This document shows positions 1-13,800 of a stretch of DNA of 64,000 nt, piece after piece (the first letter of the stretch is position 1; each line of letters opens with the position of its first letter). The stretch comes from Rhyacophila brunnea (taxonomy: Eukaryota > Arthropoda > Insecta > Trichoptera > Rhyacophilidae): positions 310,001 to 374,000 of the forward strand of contig JAGYXB010001069.1 in assembly GCA_022495005.1 (NCBI GenBank), read 5' to 3'. The position numbers and the translations under genes are program-made. The notes beneath the pieces were generated by a model. It worked only from the letters and a program-made list of their open reading frames with translations, was not told the DNA's origin and did no database searches.

Positions 1-1753
1 TTAATGCATTAATTCAGGTATTTTCAACCTTTTTCTAAAAGTAATACATTACAGACATGACATTAACCATTGCGACACATGCACATACATGACAAGCATT
101 TTGAATTTAAACTAAATATATATTATGGTATGATGAAGACTGTTAATAATCGGTCAATTTCATGCACTGGAGAGCCCCCTTCTTACCACTTTACACTACA
201 ATACATGTGCATATTTCCATTAAATTGGTATAAATAATGTACTGTTATTTAAAATAACATGCGAATGCTTGCAGTCTCAGATTTGAGGCGTCTAATTCCA
301 AAAAGCGATAAGTCCACATTTGGTCAAAATCGAGAAAAAAATACGCACGTATTCTTTGTATAATTTTACACAATATGTATTGATCTATAAATTCCAAAAC
401 GTGACATAACCCTATGAAAAAAGTCTCGATTTATTACAAAAAGCGCCAAGTCCGTGTTTCATATTATTTAAAGCTTGGTTGATTTCGCGCGCGTTTAAGT
501 CAACCAATAAGGGAACGTTTAATATTGAAAAGGGCGTCTCTCATGCTGTAGCATCTGGTAAACTCATGACAGTGCCACGGAAATATGTGCCTTATGCAGA
601 GTAAATTAAAAAGTGAGGTACAAATAGCGCTACGTCCAATTTGATTTTGCCTATATTTATTACATTTAAGAGTTTATCGACTGAAACAAATTGCGATTTG
701 GTTCTAATTTCGACATAGAATACAACGGAAAAAATAATCTCACGTTAAAACAAATAATTGAAGCTTGAAACATAAAAACGTTGTTTCCTGAAAATATTGA
801 ATTGTGGACTTGTCGTTTTTTGTAATTAGATGCCTCATTTATTCATCGTCTTGGAAGATGTTGACAAAAACCTTCTTCTATAGAGTATGAGCCTAAATGT
901 ATGAACTTTATAGATGATATAGACGCGACGTTCACTCAAACCGTAACACACTTAGTGCAACGAAGTTCGAACAGATTTGTTTTGTTTGAATCACTCTGTA
1001 TAACGCGGTGCGGCAACACGCACCCGTTTGTTCTCTTGAGCTACTACATGTTCTTCGCAATTACGGTCGATTCATGACCCTTAACTGTTGTTCACTTGGT
1101 CTTGTGACAATAATAAATAAGGGGATTTGAGTAGGTGGGAAATAAGGATGACGGCCACCACAATCGGCCCAACCATATACTTAGGTATATCATTGACGAT
1201 TTTTTTTTTAAAACAATTTTTTTTCGATTATCTCACACTATAACTTAAACCACATAGGAGGTATTTAAAATACAATGACGAAATGCACTTCTTTTCAACT
1301 TTCAATTAGATTATTATTAGAGGACATGTGGGTCTATTCTATACTTATTGACCGCTAAAGTGATAATGTGATAGATATTATCAAACTTAGGGTAGGTTTG
1401 TATCAAAGTATAAGCACTTATTGTAACAATTACAATAAGTTGATTGTATTGTTGCAATAAGTGCTATATTTTAACAGCAGCAAGAGAGGCGCTGTTAAAA
1501 TGTAACGCTTATTGCAACAATTACAACCAACATATTGCAATTGTTACAATACGTGCTTATACTTTGATACAAACCTACCCTAAGTTTGATAATATCTATC
1601 ACTTTAGAAGTCGATAAGTACAGAATAGACCCAATGATATTACTAAACTCAATTATTTTATGATTAAAAAATGTTATGTTTCGAATGAACTGTTTACACA
1701 TTAGAAGTAAGTAGGTAATGCTGTTTTGTGAAAAATAAACACTGCTTTTTTAG
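1..1753 (+). other. Intron upstream of first visible dynein exon
   Basis: AT-rich intron sequence with no coding exon that I can support. The only structured part is the foldback element at 1329-1633; 1-1328 shows nothing recognisable. Confidence 0.6.
1329..1633. repeat. Foldback MITE, family F1 copy 1
   Basis: Long inverted repeat. The left arm begins TGGGTCTATTCTATACTTAT and contains TTAGGGTAGGTTTGTATC; the right arm is its near-perfect reverse complement, ending AATAGACCCA. The centre holds further inverted TTGTAACAATTACAA-type pieces. Relatives lie at about 11960-12260 and 39866-40107. Non-coding. Confidence 0.8.
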
Positions 1754-1865
1754 GACTTATCTCTCATGCAAGACCACATGGCCAACATGATAGCGAAGAA
1801 TTTCCCTGAAGAGTCAACAGTTCCCGATGAAGATCCTGTACCTCCAGTGGACGTAGCCGAACAAG
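1754..1865 (+). CDS. DNAH10: Dynein exon 1 of window (residues 1-37)
   Basis: AAA3-AAA4 linker. Acceptor after a T-rich tract ending TTTTTTAG; donor AAG|GTATAA, phase 1. The reading begins [12 protein letters not shown]. This is not the gene start: an acceptor precedes it and the upstream exons lie outside the window. Confidence 0.8.
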
Positions 1866-4800
1866 GTATAATTGCAATTATTATAACGATTCTTTTTATG
1901 ACATCTGCCTCCAAAATTCAATCTTCGTACGTCTTACTAAGTCATAACAGCTCCTCATAGTTTTTCAGTACACTGTATTTCTTGCATGTGTCACAGATTT
2001 CTAAGAAGCCATTAGGTGCTATTTCTATAATTGATTTCATTGATTATATTTTTCAGTTGTTCCGTCATCATCAACCCTGCAAAATTCTGACCCCAACATG
2101 ACTCCTGACATTGGCATCGGCATCGGGGAAATGTCCGACGATGGAATCGACGACGATGATCTGGATGATGAGAAACCTCGAGAGTTGACCGTGGAGGAGT
2201 TTGTTTTGAGGGATCCTCTGCTCTTTGGCGATTATCGGAATGCGCTCAATGAAGACGAGCCTCGATTCTATGAGGATCTATTGGATTACGATGCCATCTA
2301 TTATCTATTTCAAGAGGTAATTTTAATAATAGTATTCTGAAAAATTAAATGTGTAGCAAAAAAGTGTCGATGAAGTCTCAGATGGGTCTACTGGCTCCTT
2401 GTAATGGGTGGGTAGGGACATAACGATTTGAATAGTAAAATTTTTGTTTCTGAAATTGTTAGGTTACCTAATACAATTTTATAATTTTTGAATGACACAA
2501 CTTCAACTTGTAACAATATTTTCTCTGACATGCGATCGATTTGTTTCTGGCAGCTATACTGCCGTACTAAGCACAGAGGCCGTATCTGCATTTTAGGCAA
2601 GTGGGAGATCTGAGCTTTCATATTATTTTACTTTTCCTGCTAATACTGGGGAACTTTTTATTTATTTTATTTGCCTATAATAGTTAATTTTGGTTTAAGA
2701 TTTGTTTACATACCTTGAAAATTTGATTGATTTTATTATTATCATTATTATTATGTATTGATATTAGCCATATATATGTCAGATACGGCTAATATGCCTT
2801 AGTAAATGAGAGTTACAACCAAATCGCTTAGTATTTATCGAGTTTATTTCTCAAACTCCGTAGATACGGCTATTAAAACCCTTGATTTCTCCGTAACTAT
2901 AGCAGTTACGGCTTGGATTTATTCACCGATCTTATACAAAAAATCTGCAGAACCCAAATATCTAAAAACATGAAAATACCTAAATACGTCAGTTACGGCC
3001 TCTGTGCTTAGTACGGCAGCATAGTTATCAGCAATCAGAAAGTGTTGCATCATTCATGGCATGGTTTTCGCAAGGTTTAATTGAATTTTAAAATCTAACC
3101 AACACTATGTATCTGCAATTTGTAGTCTTAGTTCTATGAAAACAAATACGTATGACTGACAGAGTTTAGTGTTCACTGTTTATGTTGGATCCAGCCTACC
3201 TTTTCCTTTTGCCGCTGAAGTCAATCCATAATATTACAGATTTTAGAAGAGTACAACGAACGCGGGCGCAAGCTTCCGATTGTGCTGTTCGAAGATTGCC
3301 TGGAGCATCTGACTCGCGTGCACCGCGTCCTGCGGATGGAGCGCGGACACTACTTGCTCATCGGAGTGGGCAGCAGTGGGAAGCAGTCCATTGTCCGGCT
3401 CGCCGCATTCGCTGCCGGTACATTATACTAAAATAATACATTGTGTAAATAAATTGAATTTATAGTAAAGTGTTATTTATTTTGTTTTGTTTTGTTTTAG
3501 ACTGCGAAGTGTTTGAAATTTCGCTGACGCGCAATTACAATGAGAATGCTTTCAAGGAGGACTTAAAGCGTTTATACAACATCTTGGGAGTCGATAATAA
3601 GAAAACTGTCTTCATTTTCACAGGGTCTCATGTAATACTTTTTTTTTTAATACATTTCACTCTGTAGATTTTGAGACATTTCAAATTAAATTGTTCCTAT
3701 GCGAAAGTAAGTCTGTTCTGCTTTATTTATCAGCATCTCATATATTTGGATTCTATCTTCAAACTATATCAATTCAAAACGCACTTACAACAAGTCTAAA
3801 TATTACTATTCTGATTACTATTCTTGTTCTTTGTATAATCGCCTTTTTTATTTATTGCAGATAATTCACGAAAGCTTTCTGGAATTAATAAATAACATAT
3901 TAATGATTGGAATGATTCCTGCTTTGTTCAACGAGGAAGAAAAAGATGCCATCATTGATATGGTGCGAGACACTGCTTGTGAGGCTGGCTACACCGCCGG
4001 AACGTTAGTTATTTGTCTCATTATCACCAAATTCTACCACTGATATTAATTCGTAGAATCTCATAAACGTTAGTTCACAATGACAAGACGTCAGTTTCCC
4101 AGGAAAGACAACAATAAAATTTTGGTGGCTAGATAATAGCTGTATATGTCGGAGGGTTTGTTTTCACTTTGATTAAAACCACAGATTCTGTGAGATTAAA
4201 TATTAAGTATATTTTGCTTTTCACATGAGATATAAGACATTGATATTGATTGAAGTAACAAAACCTAAAGGCTCATTTAGACGATGCAGGTATTCACTTT
4301 CCGAAAGTGGAATACCTACTCAATTCAATCCAAAATGGCGTCAAGTAAAATTGTGGTGCAGGTTGGAATTCAAACAATTTGTGATTGTTTGTTATATGAA
4401 TGCAGAAATTTCATCGAGAGAAAGAGGAATAGGAAAAAGAGGCATCGGTGGATAAAACCATTGGTGATACGATGTAATATCATGGGAAATATGATGACAG
4501 TACTCAGGGAATCTTTTTGAATTGTATCATTGATTTAGCTAAAAGCTGCAGCCATGTCTTTTGGCACAATTTTTTTGGATGGGTCTTCAAGTTCATCAAG
4601 TTCTTTTAATTTACATTATACAAGCTGTCTTTTTCATCACAATATTTCTTTACTTCTGGAATAAAACAGTGAAGTTGTCAAATCAATCTAGACCAGTGGT
4701 TCTTAACCTTGGAGGTACTGACCCCCACTAGTTTCATATGCGCATTCACCGAACCCTTCTTAATTGGAAAAATAAAATATGATTTTTTTCAAATTCAAAA

Positions 4801-7800
4801 CATAGGTATATATTTTACTTGTGCACAAAATGAACCGTGCATCAACATCACTGTGTTCAAATAACAAAACCATTAAAACATGATTTTCACACAAAAACAA
4901 AAACATAATAATGAATATTTACTGCAAATCAGTGTGACTTCTGCTGTTACCTTTCAGAGACCAGTTCAGAAATGCGCGGCTTCACCTTGACAAATGCCAC
5001 TCTCATGTCATTTTCGCAACAAAGTCTGGTCCTTTTCTTCGTTTCTTAACCTCCGCCGAACCCCTGAGACTGACTCACCGAACCCCTGGGGTTCGATCGA
5101 ACCCAGATTAAGAACCACTGGTCTAGACAAAGGCATTGTGTCATCCATGCCTTTTTATTCCAACGATAATGTAGTGGTAAAGTAGACTTATCCATGCTCT
5201 TGAAGGCTCTTAGATTTTTAGAATGACTTCAGCTTATAAATAGCGACATTTCCACCCAATAAAAGGGTTTCACAATTTTTACATGGCTTAAAGCCAGGCC
5301 TACACTTAGCTTCTATTTAAACCGCGAATAAACCACCGTACACAAAGGGTTACATATATGGGGTGACTAACTGCACATTTAAAAAAATATATATATGCCG
5401 CAATCGATTGCTACATCTTATTTACACCAGCAGCGCATGCGGGGTGACAAAAACTTGAGAAAACAGATTTTTTACAATTTTTTTGTTCGTCGTAAATCGA
5501 GAACTCGTTGTAGATCAAATTGTGTAACTGGTTATTAATTTTATTGCTTTTCAGTGATTCAGTATGGAGTTACTTCTGCAACACTTGCGCGAAGAACCTG
5601 CACGTGGTGCTGTCCATGTCTCCGTCGGGCGACCTGTTGAGGAACCGCTGCCGCAGCTTCCCGGGTCTCGTCAACAACACCACCATTGACTGGCTCTTCC
5701 CATGGCCCCAGCAGGCCCTGCTAGCTGTTGCAAATATATACCTAGCAGACGTAATAAATTCATAAATCTATTGTATGCTTCGAAAAATAGACCCTTTACC
5801 CTGAATCGATAGTAGTCCAATCTTCGTGGACTTGATTTTATTTACTGTCTGCTACTAGACCATTGTCTTGAGCAAAGGGGCACAATTTATCCTTATTAAT
5901 CTGTTGTAACAATATGTGGTTGCATTGAAGAAAAAAAAAAACAAAAAATTTGGACTGTAGATAGAAGAAGTCTTAAGTTGTGAACAAATTGAGATGAATG
6001 TCACGTCACTGTCACACTATCATGGCGACAAATTTAGTTTATGGTTTTATCATTTTGCAGAATATTTTGAACGATCACCACCTCTCTAAATTCAATTATA
6101 GAAAGTGCCAACTCTAATGTATTAGTATTTTGAATTATTATTTATTATTCATGCTAATTTAAATTAATATTAACAGTTTCTACGTATGCATACGTTAAAA
6201 TTACTTGTGATATTATATCCATAGATAATATTTTGAACAAAACCCAACCAGCAGACCAAATATAATAGACAATATTCTCATAGAAAATACATAGTGCCAA
6301 CCACTAAAAACAAAAAAACGTGATTTTGACATGAGTCGAAAATGTGCAGGCATTTAGAAAATGATAAAAAACATTCATTATGTTCATATGAGGTGACGCC
6401 ATTGTTGTTCTGGTGATTTCGGCAGATTTTGCTAACTGACAATGTTCGTTTAAAGGTTCAAAATGTGCTACAGGATGAAAGCATCGGTCTGATAAGGTTT
6501 TAAACACCAAGAAAAACAACATTACACACTTTTTTTCCCGTAGCGGCAGCTTACTTTGACGTCACGTGATAGTAGTAGGCGATATGCAACTCAATTTGAT
6601 CAGAACTTTATATGCATCTTGTATTAGGAATTTTGAAGTCAATTTAATTTTCAAAACAAATTATTACTTGTAAAAAACGAGATGAAAGCAATCGAGCAAC
6701 GTCCACATTTTGCTTTTTCAAACCTGATGGAGAATCAGTTATTCGTTGACCGTATTACCTAACATCCAATTCAAAATCTAACTTCCCCAAGCTTGTTTTT
6801 GGGCTTAAAGAGTGTGTTGTAATCTCGAGCCCCTTTCAATAAGTTAAAATCAATTCCACAATCATGTATAACTATCATATAAATGTGTTTAGTCAAATGT
6901 TAGAAGTTAATAAATACCTCCGGGGGATCTGACCTTATTACTATTACTTGAAACAAAATCACAATGAATAGCTTTCTGCCGTAGAGTATCTTAAGCCATA
7001 AGGTTACAGTAGTTAGGTGCAGTATAAAACGCTCAATGTAATATGCAGTTTCTGAATTACAATTACATTTAGTACACAAACTGTGCAGTAAAAGTCAACT
7101 GACCGATATATTGTATCGTCCTAAATAAAACTCTATATTTTTTACTTTCAATGTGTATAAATGTTGGAATAAATATTTCCCTGTTTCGTTAATAATTTTA
7201 CAGGTAAACCGAATCCCTGAGCACTTGCGCGATCCTATTGTATCGCACGTGGTCCACGTTCACTCAACCGTTCAAACGTACACGGATGACTTTCGTTTGC
7301 AACTTCGGCGCCAGAATCACGTCACTCCGAAGCACTTCATCGGCTTTATCACCAACTATCTCAGACTTCTGGATGAGAACGATAATTTTATTATTGCACA
7401 GGCACGTTTTTAGAATATAATTAAAATACTATTTGGTCGCACCAACCAACCCAGACGTGTAACACCCATGATGGCCGCGCGGCTTAAGCGTTGAACTATA
7501 ACGCCGTGGGTCCCATGTTCAAATCCTGGGTCTGACATGTACACATATTGTTTTTCAATTTGTGTATGAGTCAGAGTATGGACGTAATAGGTTGAGCAAG
7601 TGGCTGACATCCATTTCTCGTAAAAACAAAATCTGTCAATACAAACCTCCACTCTGTGGAGGCCCATATGATCATATTAGGATCGGACATGGTCGAAAGA
7701 AAAGAAAAGAATTTGGTTGTACATTTAATGGACTGTATGGGGAGGTAGGAATGACAATTGCGAGATCACGGTGCTAACCTTGATGTTGAGTTCATGCTTT

Positions 7801-10800
7801 GATATTAAGTTACCGCACTCCTGACTTATTGTGCACACGTGATATTGACACACATGGATGATTCATGCAAATTTGAGAAAATCGTTTGGACAATATACAC
7901 TTGCTTGAATACTTGTGGATGTATTATAATTACATGATGATTTTGAGTATTGCTTTGAGATGGTGAAAGATACGTGTTAATTTGTAACGCCAATATTGTA
8001 ATGTTTCTCACAGTGCGAACGGCTTGACGGTGGCATGTCCAAGATCGAAGAATCAAACACGGAACTGCAGAGCTTGAATGCCAAGCTGGCCGTGCAGAAA
8101 GTTATTGTCGTTGAACAGACGGAACAGTGCGAGAAACTCCTCAATAAGATATCGAAAGGTAAAATATTTTTCTACCTTTAGCAGTCTGCGAAACATTTCA
8201 CCGGCCAGCAGGTGTCAAAGGATTGAAAACAACTGCTAGTGTAAAGCTAGTCAATGAGTAATTAAAGTGATGGGCATTATATTAGTACAGATGACAAATA
8301 CACATATCACCTAATTATACATGAAACAAGATTCAAACATATCGTAACCGCTTTGGGTGATAACCGTCTAATTTCTAATTTTTGAAGATGTAACCATTAT
8401 ATAACTAAAAACATTATTAAACATAAATAAATACAATATCAATATACTTTCGTGGAATAGTAATAAAGGTTCATTTGAGAACAAGATGTCATTTTCAGAA
8501 TATTGAAAACAGTTACGAAGAATTTACAGTCATACATAATTTAACTTTGAAGTTGAAAGAAGTTGAATTTGCACCTCAATAATTATTCTTTACATTGTTA
8601 TTTTTATACAGCAACATCTGATGCCATGGAGAAGAAGAATGTTGCTTCGGAAAAGAGTGCAGAGATATCGGAGCAGCACAAAATAATCTCCATTGAGAAG
8701 GGTGAAGCAGAAGCCGTCTTGTCTGCTGCAATGCCCGCACTGGAGGCCGCCCGCTTGGCCCTCGCAGACCTTGATAAGTCGGATATCACAGAAATCAGGT
8801 ATGTCACATACTGACTAGTTTTACGTTAGATCAGGGGTTCTTAAACCTGTGCCCGTTATTTTTATGCATCCAAGGTATCAGCAATACTGATGGTGCTCCT
8901 GCAATGATGGGATGCAAGAATGGATTATTTTCCCATTGCAAGACATGAATCCTTAAGTACTTTATGTATTATTCATTAAGATGCATTATGTGCCTAAATA
9001 TTATCTTTTGAACATGTCATGAATGTCGTTCTGAAAATAATCAACAATATTCAGATAAATCCTTTATCACACAGAATGTTTAAAGTCCTTGTAGAAAAAG
9101 ACAATTCCTCTTAACCTACAGGTAAAAGATGGTTAATGTTACATTCCCAAATGGTCCCCATTCGGGGATGTCTCTGTGAGTCTAGAGAAGCCCAAATCGG
9201 TACCAAACCGACAAATAGTAAGGGTTGATTACGAAAATAAATAATAATAAAGCCGGCAATGCTGTAAATTGCGGCCGTTTAAAAATATCTGCAGCGTCAC
9301 CATTGTCGCCGTTTTCGACAGCGCTTTCTGTTGAAAGCGAAACATAAAATGGCGGATAGAGCACGGCAGACTGCCAGACAGTAAACATTGTTAACTCGCA
9401 CTACGCATAAAAGGAATTATAAAAATGTAACCATTAGTATATATTAACGTAAATAAATCTCAATGTTTCCACCACAATTCCGGTGTGTTATTTGTCCACC
9501 CCCATGTCCCGAATCCAGACGAAAAACCATACAAAGAAACAAAGTGATAGCATCTTTCCACTTTCGTAAATGGCGGGAGATGACATTAGGTAAGGGTAAG
9601 GATCTTTTGTAAGAGATTAAAAATTTTCTCATTTCGCCCGCTACTATTATCCTAAATCTCAAATGTACCTGCGACCGCAATTAGGTTAAAAACCCCTATG
9701 TTAGATCCTTGATAGACGTGAGATTATTGTATTCGTTTCGTCAAACAATCTAGATCATCATCATCACTCAGGGTCAATTCATTGCTGAATGAAGGCTTCC
9801 TCTAGCTCCCTCCACTCTTCGCTGCCACATGCATCCACTGAACTTTATGAGTTTGTCGATACAATGAGTTTTAAGGCATCCTTGTGGTTGTTTAGTGCCC
9901 CTTGCATATCACTGTATGAAAGCATTTGTAAAGTGGTTGTTCACTCGATGAGAAACACACCCAGCCCATTGCCATTTCATCTGCTTGGTGACCTCTATCA
10001 CATGCTATTATCCATTCTAGTTTCTTTTATGTTTTTCAAGCGTTATGTCCAACATGCAACTTTCCATCCCACATTATGCTACTTATAATTTTTGGATATC
10101 TCTTATATTTTGGTTCCAAGTTTCACATGCATCACTGACAGCATGCATTGGTTGAACACTTTACACTTAAGATACAATGGAAGGTCACTTTTGAAGATAC
10201 TATTCATGGACCCAAATATTTTCCATTCTAGTTTTGTTCTGCGAGCAGTCTCACAGAAATAACATTTTAAATCATATTATGCCAACATATTTCATTTGTG
10301 TGGTTCTTAAAACAGATCTTTCGCGACACCCCCGGAAGCTGTCCAAGTGGTATGCAACTGCATCGTGATAATCCGGGGCATCAAAGACGTCAGCTGGAAG
10401 TCGGCCAAAGGAATGATGAGCGACCCCAGCTTCCTCCGACAGCTGCAGGAGATGAACTGTGACCTCATCACTCAGCAGCAGATCAAAGCCGTCAAGGCGC
10501 AGATGAAGGTGAATGATATATTATACTTATCATTTTTTTTGGCATTTCGCTTCATATGTTTTCATGTGAAATTATCGACTTAATAAACGTATCTATAAAA
10601 CTATCCCAGCTTAACTTTCTGCAGCAGTTTTGACATGCGCCATTTGACAATCTGACTTGTTGTGAATAAGTTTTTTTTTGTGTTTTTATGAAATTTATAC
10701 TTGGTGCTTTGTTTTTTGTTTGTTTAGTTAAATACATAAAATTTAAATTCTAATGGATTTAAATTCAAATTCCATCAAGTCTCTCAGTCGATAGTATTTA

Positions 10801-13800
10801 CATAATATAATTAAAAACAATCTTGTATATAAATAAATCTACACGAGAGAAAATTAATTGTTTTAAATTGATACGGTTTCTAAGTTAGTAATCATTATTC
10901 TTGAATAGTCCTGAGATGAGGTGAGGTGATCCTGTCTCAGCCTATGAGATTTATTTAGTTTTGTTTATTTTTGTAGTCTTGATAACGAACAGTGTTACAT
11001 TCGAGATACCTATCAACTAATAAAACAACATGTAGTTTATACATATGTACCATTATTTTATAAAATGGTATTCTACCAAGAAAATATTAATCAACAAAAA
11101 TCAATTAATGGTAATATTCGTGCTAGTCATGGGAAATGAGTCACTCAAATTTGAACATAAGTCTTGCCTTGCCTTGTCTTGTTCTTACTGATTAAGGTCA
11201 TTCGAGTCGCATATAACAAAAATTCTTATAGAACGCATTTGTGAAGAATTCTCGGACTTGCTTCTGTCTTCATAGTGTTAACAAAGTACCATCTGACTCG
11301 TTCTTGCCTGTTAGCCATGACATCTAAATCAGTCATGATGCATGGGTGTAAAACCTGGTGTACGATTGTTTCTCGGACTCACAAGTTTCAGTCAGTCGTA
11401 CATGAACGACACATGTTTAATTCGTACCCCCTCCATTAGCCGGATAGTCTGGAGTATACTGTATGTTTTATTTTAATTTTTTAGCTATCCAAAAAACTTG
11501 ACGCAATGGAAAGCGTAAGCCGGGCCGGCCACGGTCTCCTGAAATTTGTTACGGCAGTTTTGTCATACTGCGCTGTTTATAGAGAAGTCAAACCGAAGAA
11601 GGAGAAGGTTGAAAATCTGGAAAAGGAATACAATGTTGTAAGTCTCATGTATTGACAGTATCCTATTGTTAATTGATTTTTTTAGTTTATTATTAAGTGA
11701 AGAAGTTTTCTATTGGTCGAATTTGTAAATAAAATCACCAATATCCTAAAACTACAAAAGAAACTGCCAAACATCTGTGTGGGAATAAACTAAATAAGTT
11801 TATATTAGATTTTTACAAAATGCTGAATATTTTACTTAGAATTAATGAAAAAATCCCCGATGCAATAACGATACTTGACGCCATCTTATGACATATGTAC
11901 AATTAAAATGTTTCGATCTATACCTGGTTTCCATAAAAATATAGCATGTCTAAACTGAATCCGCTGTGGCCATTCCAGCTCCTCTATTGTACACTCAAGG
12001 CTGCTGTCGGCAGCTATCAAGGGTAGTTTATCATATTTATGTATTGAGGTATTATAATTGTTACAATAAGTTAGTTTAAACTGTCAAAACTGTATATCAC
12101 GCTCTAAAAGTTAACACAGCCAAGAGGTGCTGTTAAAACATCGCACTTTTTGACAGTTGGTTAACTTATTGTAACAATTAACGGCCTCAATACATAAATA
12201 TGATAAACTACCCTCGATAGCCGCCGATAGCAGCCTTGTGTATAGAATAGATGCGCAGGGGTAGAACTGATGGTAGGCTTGAAAGAATCAATTGTTATAA
12301 ATATTTACAAATTCAAGTGGCACAAGATGCCGGTTTACTAAAGGATAGGAGCCAAGTGACTTTTTAAATGCGCGACATCAACTGAATGGCAGTTGATGAC
12401 AATCTCTAATTATTGACACATTACCGCTTTCTCTTCTATCTCAAGTCATCGTATCACTGAGATGCCATGTTTGCCCTTCTTAGAATTGTGAATACGCTAA
12501 CATTCAATTGAGTAGGCATTTGGTTGTAATTTACAATCTTTAAAGCTAGTGAACACATGACACTTAATTAATGAAACACAACTTGATATTAATCTTGATT
12601 AATTAAAATTGCAGCCAACTTCTGGTTTTAAGACCATCAAATAATGCCAATCAAAATTAGGTTTAGTAGGACGTATGTGGCTTAATTGGTAAAGCACATT
12701 GGCTCTAATCTAGTGGGTACGGGTTTGAGTCTTGCTGGATGTCATATTTTTTTCTCGTGGGTGTATTTGAGATGTTTTCAAATTATGTGTGTTCAATAAA
12801 CAATGTTACATTTTCAAATATTGTGAATTATTCCTTGATTAAAACAAATAATTTATTAATCTATTTCATTCATATGTTTAGGCTATGAACTATTTGGACA
12901 AGCTACACAAGCAGATAAATGAGGTGGAGAGTCAGTTGGATGCTCTCAATGCAAAATATGAGAACGCGATGGCGGCCAGGATAAAACTCCAGGAAGAAAC
13001 CGACATCATGATGCGGCGCCTTAACGCTGCTGATAAACTCATGTCAGGACTTAGCTCAGAGCGGAAAAGGTTAGTAAATTATTGACAATTATAATTAGTG
13101 CAATAACTACTTAGGTTAATGATGTAGATAGATTCCATGAAATTACTTTTTGTAACAGGGGTTTTTAAATAACATAGCATGCATTTTTAAGATGTTCATA
13201 TTTCTTTCAGTCCGTGTCTGCTCATATAGCAGTGATGAAGAATGGAGGTGAACTGTGGAGATCCGATATAAATAGTGCAAACTAAACTTTGTCAGTCATT
13301 ACAGTATTTGTTTTCATTGAACTGAGAGTACAAATGGCATATGCTGTTGGTTAATTATGATCAGCGGCTGCTTATCTCCTCATTTCTGACAAATCTTGCC
13401 AAAAATTTGTGCCATTTGTTATCATAAAGCAGCACCATTATAAGACAAGCTCACCGAGAGTGTTAGAGCCGTTTCACACAGGACACTTGTGTCCAACTAC
13501 CGGTCTGTTGAGCGGCTGCATTTACACATTAATGAATGGGCGCGTTCAGACGGAGACACACGAGTGTTGCATTCATTTATATATAAATGGAGCGTCTCGA
13601 CACACCGGTGGCTGGACACAGGTGTCCCGTGTGAAACAGGACTTGGACATGCCGCAGTATTCATGGCGATTCGAAGCGTATCTCATATGTTGTATATCCT
13701 TAGGTATCTAGATTTTGATACTCTCTTGATGTTCTGTCCATCGTATATCAAAAGGTAGTCTAGATCAAGACAGGTGCTGTTCACATATTAGTCAAGGAAT

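Noticed and set aside
4225..4520. Two overlapping short frames in dynein intron 5
   Set aside because: No conservation signal, no splice sites and no family resemblance.
13409..13758. Frames of 100 and 89 codons
   Set aside because: They overlap the foldback element at 13472-13636 and come from its inverted repeat.
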